A stretch of 9,920 nt of DNA from an uncultured Bacilli bacterium (GTDB lineage: Bacteria; Bacillota_I; Bacilli_A; RF39; UBA660), in contig CANQZH010000024.1 in assembly GCA_947628245.1 (NCBI GenBank), positions 1-9,920 of the forward strand. The letters run 5' to 3'. The notes under the pieces are model-generated. The model did no database searches. It was given only the letters and a program-made list of their open reading frames with translations, and was not told where the DNA came from. A program made the position numbers and the translations under genes. Shown piece after piece: positions 1-5,682 of the stretch (position 1 is its first letter; each line of letters starts with the position of its first letter).

Positions 1-83
1 TTACACACCTTTACTATAATTAGTATAGCACTCGATGTGTTTTACCTGCGAAAAAAATTTACACCCTTTTAAATCTAAAGCAG
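1..83. other. Non-coding lead-in with short repeats
   Basis: No convincing gene is seen here. The stretch holds a short inverted repeat, CTATA-ATTAG-TATAG (14-28), which includes a TATAAT at 15-20. It also holds two similar C-containing tracts, TTACACACCTTTACT (1-15) and TTTACACCCTTTTAA (59-73), in direct orientation 58 bases apart. They could be operator half-sites for the promoter that starts at 84, or remains of an upstream unit cut by the window edge. No function is assigned. Confidence 0.3.
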
Positions 84-112
84 TTGTATTTTGCTAAATT
101 TTGTAATATAAT
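84..112 (+). promoter_or_regulatory. Sigma-A-type promoter of the radical SAM operon
   Basis: A -35 box TTGTAT (84-89) and a perfect -10 box TATAAT (107-112) are separated by 17 bases. Transcription would start near 119, giving a leader of about 22 bases that carries the ribosome binding site (AGAGAGAGGA, about 125-134) of the first gene. Because the promoter occupies 84-112, an open frame that begins at 84 cannot be the true start of the first gene. Confidence 0.7.
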
Positions 113-140
113 AACCCTAATTTTAGAGAGAGGAATCTTT

Positions 141-410
141 ATGCAAGTAGTTTATAATAAAAATAATATTAATTTAAATTACTTAAATAACTATGTAAAA
201 TATTTTGTAAACGATGATTGTTTATATTTGTATAATACTCTTTATAACAAAAAAATAATTTTAAAAAGTTCAAATAATAATTTACAAGAATTATTAATGA
301 AGCTTCACCGTGGAATTAACTATAAACAACTTATAAAAATACTTCAAAAAATATCTAATAAACCAGAAAATTTATACGAATATTTATTACAAAATTTTAT
401 AGTAGAATGA
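141..410 (+). CDS. Small PqqD/RRE-like protein, likely peptide-binding partner of the radical SAM enzymes
   Basis: An 89-aa protein of the size and layout of PqqD-like RiPP recognition elements. A beta-rich first half (about residues 14-42, including CLYLYNTLYNKKIIL) is followed by helices (about 45-72) and a final helix ending in YEYLLQNFIVE, the usual 'last helix plus Leu-x-x-x-x-Ile-Val' end of this fold. Members of that fold hold the leader of a precursor peptide and present it to the radical SAM enzyme. There is no signal peptide, membrane segment or conserved cysteine cluster. The start at 141 is chosen because GAGAGAGGA lies about 8 bases upstream and the earlier in-frame start falls inside the promoter. 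The next gene begins 9 bases downstream. In Hxs systems the small HxsD protein takes a comparable place. The fold call rests on pattern only; the gene context is firmer. Confidence 0.5.
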   Translation: MQVVYNKNNINLNYLNNYVKYFVNDDCLYLYNTLYNKKIILKSSNNNLQELLMKLHRGINYKQLIKILQKISNKPENLYEYLLQNFIVE

Positions 411-419
411 GGTGTTGTA

Positions 420-1784
420 ATGCAAAAAGAATTATTAAAAAAATTTAATATTGATAATAATTTTTATGTTGACGATATCTTTGTGTTTACTAACGAAAGT
501 AATAAATATTCTTTTTTATTAAATAAAAATGGTTGTTCTATGATTGTTGATGAAGAATTATTAAATAACATTAAAACTAAAAATATTGATGAAAACTTAA
601 AATTTAAAATGTTACAACACGGATTAGCAAAACTTAAAAATCCTAGAATTGGTATATCAAAAGAAAAAGATGAAAATATATACTTTATAATAGATGTTAC
701 CAAAAAATGCAATTTTAACTGTTTATACTGTTTTAGAAATCTTGAAGACAATAGAGTTATTGAAAATGATAAATTACAAGATATTTGTTCTTTCATATTA
801 AACATCGTCAAAAAACGAAAATTAAAGAATGTACAAGTTCAAATTTGGGGTGGAGAACCTTTACTAGCAATTGATAAGTTAGAGTTTGTATATCATTTTT
901 TCAAAGATACAAATATTAATTTATCAATTGATATTGAAACAAACGGAAGTTTGATTACAGATGAACTTGCCAAAAAATTATTTGATATGAAAGTAAATAT
1001 TGGTGTAAGCCTTGATGGAAATAAAAAACATCAAGACATTCAAAGGCGATTAATTAATGGTAAATCATCTAATGAAATGGTAAAAAAAGGAATAAACAAT
1101 TTAAAAAAATATTATGGCAACAATATTAGTGGCATAACAGTAGTTACAAAGTATAACTACAAAGATATTACTGATATCATTAATTATTTTACTAATGAAC
1201 TTAAAATATCAAATATGAAATTTAATATAGTAAAAGATAATCCAAATGCTAATGAAGATAAAATTGGTTTATCACTAGAAGAAGTCAAATGGTTTGCAAA
1301 CAAATTATTTGATGTAGTTGAATTATATAATCTATTAGGGATAAGATTTTATGAAGGAAATATTCAAACAAGAATTAATAATTTAAATGAAAGAAGTAAT
1401 AATAATTGTTGTATTTCTAATGGCTGCAAAGGTGGAATAAATATATTATCAATAGATATGAATGGCAATATTTATCCTTGTGAAATGATGGATTATAAAA
1501 ATGTTAAAATTGGTTTAATCTATAAAGATGGAAAATTATCTTCAAACATTGATTTAAAAAAGCAAATAAACAAAGCTAAAAAAGAAAATGTATATTTTCA
1601 AAAAAAGATAAACAAAGAATGTAAAAATTGTCCTTGGCATTACTATTGCCAAGGAGGCTGTACCAGCCGAATTATTTATTCAAATGGCAAAATGAAGTAC
1701 GATGAAATAGAATGTGAATTCAACAAAATTATATATGAAAGAATAATTGACCAAATGTTAAAAAATATTCGAATGGGGGAATGA
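420..1784 (+). CDS. Radical SAM/SPASM peptide-modifying enzyme (HxsB-like)
   Basis: A 454-aa predicted peptide maturase. Residues 1-75 form an N-terminal domain of the kind found ahead of the barrel in HxsB-type enzymes and possibly a second leader-binding module. The radical SAM cluster is C97-x3-C101-x2-C104, followed by the SAM-binding GGEP motif (144-147), ETNGS (173-177) and a Ser-Leu-Asp-Gly strand (197-200). The C-terminus is a full SPASM domain: C336-x12-G-x4-C354, then C401-x2-C404-x5-C410-x3-C414 and C432, which normally binds two auxiliary 4Fe-4S clusters. Extra cysteines C330 and C331 precede it. Family knowledge: SPASM enzymes form thioether, C-C or similar crosslinks in ribosomal peptides. 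The likely substrate is the repeat protein at 2757-3404 in the same operon. The start has GAGGTG 5 bases upstream. The coding sequence ends 3 bases before the next gene, so the two enzymes are probably translationally coupled. Enzyme class is secure; the chemistry is inferred. Confidence 0.9.
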   Translation: MQKELLKKFNIDNNFYVDDIFVFTNESNKYSFLLNKNGCSMIVDEELLNNIKTKNIDENLKFKMLQHGLAKLKNPRIGISKEKDENIYFIIDVTKKCNFNCLYCFRNLEDNRVIENDKLQDICSFILNIVKKRKLKNVQVQIWGGEPLLAIDKLEFVYHFFKDTNINLSIDIETNGSLITDELAKKLFDMKVNIGVSLDGNKKHQDIQRRLINGKSSNEMVKKGINNLKKYYGNNISGITVVTKYNYKDITDIINYFTNELKISNMKFNIVKDNPNANEDKIGLSLEEVKWFANKLFDVVELYNLLGIRFYEGNIQTRINNLNERSNNNCCISNGCKGGINILSIDMNGNIYPCEMMDYKNVKIGLIYKDGKLSSNIDLKKQINKAKKENVYFQKKINKECKNCPWHYYCQGGCTSRIIYSNGKMKYDEIECEFNKIIYERIIDQMLKNIRMGE

Positions 1785-1787
1785 AAA

Positions 1788-2738
1788 ATGGTTAATTCTT
1801 ATATTGCTTTAGGCTATAAATGTAATCATAATTGTTTAACTTGTCCACTAAGTACTTATGATAGATTACACGGACAATTAGATTCAAAAATAATTAAAAA
1901 AAATATTACAAAATTAAGTTCTTATGGTAGTGAATTACATATAACAATTTCAGGTGGAGAACCGACTTTAAATCCCAACTTTTTAGAAGTCTTAAAAATT
2001 TTAGGAAAATCAAATGCATATATTACTATTCTTTCTAATGCAACAAAATGTCAGGATAAAAACTTTGTAAACAGTATTATAGAGTCTTTAGGATATGATT
2101 ATGACTTTAAAAGATTTAGATATATTACAGCAATTCACTCATTAAATAAAAATATTCACGATAAATTAACTGGAACAGATGGAAGTTTTATAGAAACAAT
2201 GAAAGGGTTAGAAAATTTAGATAAAAGTAATATTCAAGTAACAATAAAAAATATAATGAATAAAATAACAGCCCAAGATATGAAAAAAACTTTAGAATTT
2301 TTATGTAATTATTTTTCAAATAATATTAATTTTGAATTATGTGCAACAGATTACTCTGGTAGATGTCGAAAAAATGTGAACGAATTATATATAAACTTTA
2401 AAAATTTACAACCTTATGTAGAAGATAGTTTAGATTCATTTGAAAAAAATAAGAATAATTGTGGTAGAAAACTAGAAATTATTGAAACTCCATTGTGCTT
2501 AGTAGACCCTTATTATTGGAAATATTATAAAATTAATAATAGAAAAAATTTAACATATATTGCCCCTAATGATGAATCAGTAGATAATATGAGCGAAAAT
2601 GTATATTCATATTGTAATACAAATTACAGTGAATGCCAGTTGTGTGATGTGAAAGACTATTGTAGTGGTATATGGCAATCAACTTATGATATAGAACCTA
2701 ATAAAGAAAATATCCTAAGACAAATAAAAGCAATTTAA
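1788..2738 (+). CDS. Second radical SAM enzyme, HxsC-like, with short C-terminal Cys cluster
   Basis: A 316-aa radical SAM protein with the cluster motif almost at the N-terminus (C12-x3-C16-x2-C19) and the SAM-binding GGEP (56-59). The text THNC-type start, the IHS...HDKLTGTDGSFIETMKGLENL region (117-144), the PLC motif (235-237) and the C-terminal C276-x6-C283-x2-C286-x5-C292 followed by SGIW are arranged as in HxsC, the shorter partner of paired His-Xaa-Ser maturases. That C-terminal set could bind one auxiliary iron-sulfur cluster, a reduced SPASM/twitch-like domain. The start is fixed by GGGGGA 8 bases upstream, overlapping the stop of the preceding enzyme. The stop abuts an ATG at 2739 that lies just ahead of the precursor ribosome site. 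It may install a second modification or act in a complex with the first enzyme. Family is secure; the HxsC relation is judged by eye. Confidence 0.85.
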   Translation: MVNSYIALGYKCNHNCLTCPLSTYDRLHGQLDSKIIKKNITKLSSYGSELHITISGGEPTLNPNFLEVLKILGKSNAYITILSNATKCQDKNFVNSIIESLGYDYDFKRFRYITAIHSLNKNIHDKLTGTDGSFIETMKGLENLDKSNIQVTIKNIMNKITAQDMKKTLEFLCNYFSNNINFELCATDYSGRCRKNVNELYINFKNLQPYVEDSLDSFEKNKNNCGRKLEIIETPLCLVDPYYWKYYKINNRKNLTYIAPNDESVDNMSENVYSYCNTNYSECQLCDVKDYCSGIWQSTYDIEPNKENILRQIKAI

Positions 2739-2741
2739 ATG

Positions 2742-2751
2742 AAAGGAGGTG
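2742..2751 (+). promoter_or_regulatory. Near-perfect Shine-Dalgarno site that sets the precursor start
   Basis: AAAGGAGGTG is an almost complete complement of the 16S rRNA 3' end, placed 5 bases before the ATG at 2757. It is clearly stronger than the sites before the three upstream genes (GAGAGAGGA, GAGGTG, GGGGGA). This fits a substrate protein made in excess over its enzymes from one transcript. It also shows that the in-frame ATG at 2739, which lies before this site, is not the main start. Confidence 0.85.
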
Positions 2752-2756
2752 AAAAA

Positions 2757-3404
2757 ATGGGAGCTCAAGAAAAATCAAAAAATTTAAAAGTTTTTTCTAA
2801 AAAACTAAATTCAATTGTTGATATCTTTTCTATAGAAGATAGATTAATACCAGCTATGGTAAATGCTTCTTGGCTAGATGAAGGATGGAATAATTATAGT
2901 GATTCTTGGATGGATAAAGGATGGAATAATTATAGTGATTCTTGGATGGACAAAGGATGGAATAATTATAGCAATTCTTGGATGGATAAAGGATGGAATA
3001 ACTCAAGCGGTTCGTGGAGTGATTCAGGCTGGAGTAACTCAAGCAGCGGTGGTGGTTGTTATATTACAACTGCAGCTGTTGAATATCTAGGGTTAGCTGA
3101 CGATTGTGATGAATTAAATACTCTTAGAATGTATAGAGACAAACTAGTTGAAGAAGATCCAAATTTTAGAAAAATTGTATTGGAATATTATAAAACAGCA
3201 CCTCAAATAGTTGAAAAAATATCTAACAGTCCTAATAAAAATGAAATTTTAGATAGCATCTATAATAATATGGTTTTGCCTGTTTTAGATTTATTAAAAA
3301 AAGGAAAAATTCAAGAAGCTAAAGACTATTATATAAGCATATATAATGAGTTAAAATCTAAATATATTCAAAGTCCTCCAAAACAATTAGTAAGAAAAAT
3401 TTGA
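2757..3404 (+). CDS. Candidate RiPP precursor: leader, five W/Y-rich 12-aa repeats, CFI-box C-terminal domain
   Basis: A 215-aa protein in three parts. Residues 1-37 are a charged, leader-like segment containing FSKKLNSIVDIFSIEDRL. Residues 38-97 are five tandem 12-mers with consensus SWMDKGWNNYSD; the first and last copies are diverged (SWLDEGW..., SWSDSGWSNSSS). Residues 98-100 are a Gly hinge. From C101 the text CYITTA, DDC117, LRMYRD (123-128) and a helical tail with EYYKTAP matches the CFI-box C-terminal domain family common in gut Bacillota. All 13 aromatics in the repeats have Asp or Asn at +2 (WMD, WNN, YSD triads), the pattern of three-residue cyclophane substrates. There is no signal peptide or membrane segment. 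As last gene of a two-radical-SAM operon with the best ribosome site, it is the likely substrate. The modification itself is inferred, and the role of the CFI-box domain is unknown. Confidence 0.8.
   Translation: MGAQEKSKNLKVFSKKLNSIVDIFSIEDRLIPAMVNASWLDEGWNNYSDSWMDKGWNNYSDSWMDKGWNNYSNSWMDKGWNNSSGSWSDSGWSNSSSGGGCYITTAAVEYLGLADDCDELNTLRMYRDKLVEEDPNFRKIVLEYYKTAPQIVEKISNSPNKNEILDSIYNNMVLPVLDLLKKGKIQEAKDYYISIYNELKSKYIQSPPKQLVRKI
2868..3047 (+). repeat. Five in-frame 36-bp tandem repeats encoding 12-residue units
   Basis: Copies begin at 2868, 2904, 2940, 2976 and 3012. Copies 2-4 are nearly identical in DNA over their first 26 bases (one synonymous T/C change), while copies 1 and 5 differ at several codons. 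All are exactly 36 bases, so the reading frame is kept. This suggests recent expansion of the middle copies by slippage or unequal recombination, with older edge copies. Each unit encodes two Trp triads and, in copies 1-3, one Tyr triad. Confidence 0.95.
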
Positions 3405-3418
3405 AAAAATATCTTTAT

Positions 3419-3453
3419 AAAAAAATTCTACAAATGTATTGTAGAATTTTTTT
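3419..3453. terminator. Bidirectional intrinsic terminator between convergent operons
   Basis: A 15-bp perfect stem (AAAAAAATTCTACAA at 3419-3433 against TTGTAGAATTTTTTT at 3439-3453) encloses the 5-base loop ATGTA. The T-run ends the plus-strand radical SAM operon 14 bases after its last stop. The A-run on the left arm serves as the U-tract for transcription arriving from the minus-strand gene that stops at 3490. Confidence 0.9.
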
Positions 3454-3489
3454 ATTTTAAATTAATAAAAAAATAAACTTATTAAAAGT

Positions 3490-5094
3490 CTATTTTAAAT
3501 TCATTACATAATTTTTCCCGTGAAGAGTAACTAATAAATCAATCTTATCGCCCTTCTCTACTTCACTATCAACTACTAATAACCAAGTATCATCTATCTC
3601 ATTAGGTGTCGCACTAGCTACCGAAAATTCTTTAACTTCATCTTTTATCTTAGCTCGAATTTTAACAAAATCATTAATAAAGCTACTTACATTTTTCTTA
3701 GATTGATAATAATATGCTGTTTGATCAAGTTGAAAAAATACATTTAAAATAATCATTCTTTTATTAGAACCATACTTTTTTGGATCAATAGTAATTGACC
3801 TTGTTAAATCCTGACATACCGAATTACTACTACACTTTTTATAATTATAATCATAAGAATTTGCAAAAGCATAACTTTTAATTTGTAACTCAGTAACATT
3901 AAATAACGTATCAGACATATCCAAAATTTTTCCCAATTCATAAGTTTTAGCATCATAATTATTAACGATTGTTTCATAATCTAATCTAATATTTTTATAA
4001 ATAGGAGTTACCCCAATAAGTGTATTTTCTAAAGATTCTAAAATTCTTAAATCATAATGAGTATTAGCATCCGGAACTTCATAAACTAAAACATAAGTAT
4101 TTTCTTTTTCACCTTCAATAACCATATCCCTTGTATAAGCAATACCTAAATCCGGAAAATATGTTCCCCTATCTAAAGTTGGCATAATATATTCTCCATT
4201 AACTAAAACTTTAAAATTTTCATAATCAAGACGTTCACTTTCTTTATTACTATTATATACATTTAAAGCTACAGCTAAAAAATATTTATTTTTATCAATA
4301 ACACTTCCATTAGTAGTTTTATTTGTTAAAAGACTATCAACAACTCTAATTACTAAACCATTATGATTCATTCTTTGCTGCTGTCCATAGGAACGATGAT
4401 AAACACCAAAATTTAAATATAAAATTCCAATAACAGCTCCAATTAAAACTAAAACAAAAATAACAAAAATTAATCTATTTTCCAAAAAATAATATTTAAA
4501 TTCTCTTCTAAATCTTCTAAAACCTCTTTGATATTTATAATTATTTTTTCCTAAAGTTACCTCAAACTCTTCCCTATCCAAATCAGTAACTTCTAAATCT
4601 CTAACATCATTTTCAAAATCAAATTTTTTAATATCAAAACCAATACCCCTTAACAAAGCATAAACAAAGAAAAATATTTGAGGAACATAAAAAGCAAATG
4701 ATAAATCTCTAAAAACTCTACCTGTCTGAGCTGATAACGTTCCAGCTTCAATAGTATTCATAACATTGTGAGTTAAAATTACAGCCACTAACAAAATCAT
4801 ATAAAAAATAATTATTCCTAAATATAACTTAGTATTTTTTTCTTTTTGCCTCATCAATAAAAAAATCAATATATTAAAAATCAAAACAGCTGATATTATT
4901 ACAAATATCCACGAGCTAATATAATTACTTGCAATATTAAGTTCATTAGTAGTATAACCAGCATTGACATAATCAACAAAAAAACTATTAATTTTTCCTG
5001 TATGAAGTAACAAAATAAAAAAAAGCAAACTTAAAAAAAGATGGATTAATTTAAAATGTTTAATTAAAAAAGCATAAGGTTTTCTAAGTATCAA
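3490..5094 (-). CDS. Five-TM membrane protein with large outer domain resembling DUF4352
   Basis: A 534-aa membrane protein of unknown function. Hydrophobic segments lie at about residues 15-31, 60-80, 90-109, 131-150 and 208-228. A charged cytoplasmic-looking loop with an Arg-rich patch (RGFRRFRREFK, 190-200) lies before the last one. Residues 230-534 would then be outside the cell. About 245-350 has the feel of the DUF4352/immunoglobulin-like sandwich: 'FLAVALNVYNSNKES' strand, a fixed NGEY turn and a late 'TYVLVYEVP' strand. A second beta-rich half (about 385-534) carries one Cys pair (KKCSSNSVCQD). The start is TTG at 5094, chosen because AGGAGGG sits 6 bases upstream and no in-frame ATG occurs until codon 81. 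It ends the minus-strand block and uses the shared terminator. The exact role cannot be told; envelope function is inferred. Confidence 0.75.
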   Translation of the reverse strand: MILRKPYAFLIKHFKLIHLFLSLLFFILLLHTGKINSFFVDYVNAGYTTNELNIASNYISSWIFVIISAVLIFNILIFLLMRQKEKNTKLYLGIIIFYMILLVAVILTHNVMNTIEAGTLSAQTGRVFRDLSFAFYVPQIFFFVYALLRGIGFDIKKFDFENDVRDLEVTDLDREEFEVTLGKNNYKYQRGFRRFRREFKYYFLENRLIFVIFVLVLIGAVIGILYLNFGVYHRSYGQQQRMNHNGLVIRVVDSLLTNKTTNGSVIDKNKYFLAVALNVYNSNKESERLDYENFKVLVNGEYIMPTLDRGTYFPDLGIAYTRDMVIEGEKENTYVLVYEVPDANTHYDLRILESLENTLIGVTPIYKNIRLDYETIVNNYDAKTYELGKILDMSDTLFNVTELQIKSYAFANSYDYNYKKCSSNSVCQDLTRSITIDPKKYGSNKRMIILNVFFQLDQTAYYYQSKKNVSSFINDFVKIRAKIKDEVKEFSVASATPNEIDDTWLLVVDSEVEKGDKIDLLVTLHGKNYVMNLK

Positions 5095-5179
5095 ACTAAT
5101 CCCTCCTTCTATTACTAATATAAATATATCATAATTAGTAATAAATTGCTATAAATAAAAAAAGCACTTTATTAAAATG
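5095..5179 (-). promoter_or_regulatory. Possible promoter with inverted-repeat operator upstream of the 534-aa gene
   Basis: A perfect 9-base inverted repeat, ATTACTAAT (5111-5119) and ATTAGTAAT (5134-5142), surrounds a candidate -10 box TATGAT read on the minus strand (5128-5133). The -35 candidate (TTTATA at 5150-5155, 16-base spacing) is poor. Together with the terminator ahead of it, this suggests that the 534-aa gene has its own regulated start. The repeat could be a repressor site or an mRNA hairpin just upstream of the AGGAGGG ribosome site. Confidence 0.35.
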
Positions 5180-5181
5180 CT
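5158..5181 (-). terminator. Intrinsic terminator after the LysM gene
   Basis: Read on the minus strand, AGCATTTT-AAT-AAAGTGCT folds into an 8-bp stem with a 3-base loop. One pair is a G-U wobble that is only possible on this strand. A run of seven T follows. The stem overlaps the LysM stop codon (5180-5182). The stem is AU-rich, so termination may be partial. Confidence 0.6.
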
Positions 5182-5632
5182 ATTTTTGATGAACCAAAAT
5201 TTGACCTTCAGTTAAATAAATAGTTTTATTATCTTTTAGTAAATTAGGAACATTAGTTTTAAACATCGTTGCTACATTATCTAGTGAATCTCCATCTTTA
5301 GTAATATAATAACTATAATTATTTTTAGGAATTAATATCTCTTGATTAGGATAAATATAATCTTCCATATTTAAACCATTCATACTAGCAAGTAATTCTG
5401 GATTTATATTATATTTTCTAGCAATACCATACAAAGTATCTCCTCTTTCAATAGTATAAGTATTATAATAATTCGCATCATTTATTGGAACTTTTATTTG
5501 TCTTCCACTTCTAATATCATTTTCATTAGTCACATTATTTAAATCCATTATCGTTTTTTTATCTAAATGTAATAAATTACAAACTGAATCCAAATTTTCC
5601 CCTTCTTCTAAAATATAATAATCATACATCAT
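5180..5632 (-). CDS. Triple LysM-domain protein without signal peptide
   Basis: A 150-aa protein made almost wholly of three LysM modules: about residues 3-50, 56-103 (the clearest, with YTIERGDTLYGIARKYNI and NQEILIP) and 105-150. LysM domains bind N-acetylglucosamine-containing polymers, normally peptidoglycan. There is no catalytic domain, signal peptide or membrane segment, so it may act as a scaffold or be exported by another route, as some spore-coat LysM proteins are. ATG at 5632 (or the next at 5629) is preferred: TTAGGAG lies about 5 bases before 5632, whereas the in-frame GTG at 5638 overlaps that ribosome site and would leave no spacing. It follows the 373-aa gene by about 50 bases, probably in one transcript. 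Confidence 0.85.
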   Translation of the reverse strand: MMYDYYILEEGENLDSVCNLLHLDKKTIMDLNNVTNENDIRSGRQIKVPINDANYYNTYTIERGDTLYGIARKYNINPELLASMNGLNMEDYIYPNQEILIPKNNYSYYITKDGDSLDNVATMFKTNVPNLLKDNKTIYLTEGQILVHQK

Positions 5633-5682
5633 TATCACTCCTAATATAAAATATGTAACTTTCCCAATTCGGGTACAAATAT

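Noticed and set aside
84..140. Longer N-terminus for the first small gene, beginning at the TTG at 84
   Set aside because: The added stretch coincides with the -35 and -10 boxes, and the ribosome site points to 141.
464..811. Minus-strand open frame of 115 codons inside the first radical SAM gene
   Set aside because: It lies wholly within a well-supported enzyme gene on the other strand, has no ribosome site of note, and its protein shows no recognisable features.
2868..3047. 36-bp repeats as a CRISPR array
   Set aside because: The length fits, but the copies are directly adjacent with no spacers, drift as codons and stay in frame within a gene.
2854..3090. Open frames on both strands across the repeat array
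   Set aside because: They are periodic by-products of the 36-bp coding repeat; the plus-strand frame 2757-3404 has the ribosome site, the leader and the C-terminal domain.
5636..5638. GTG start for the LysM protein
   Set aside because: It overlaps the AGGAG ribosome site, which is correctly spaced for the ATG at 5632 or 5629.
5661..5675. CCC-AATTC-GGG as a terminator after the 373-aa gene
   Set aside because: The stem is only three base pairs and no T-run follows on the minus strand.
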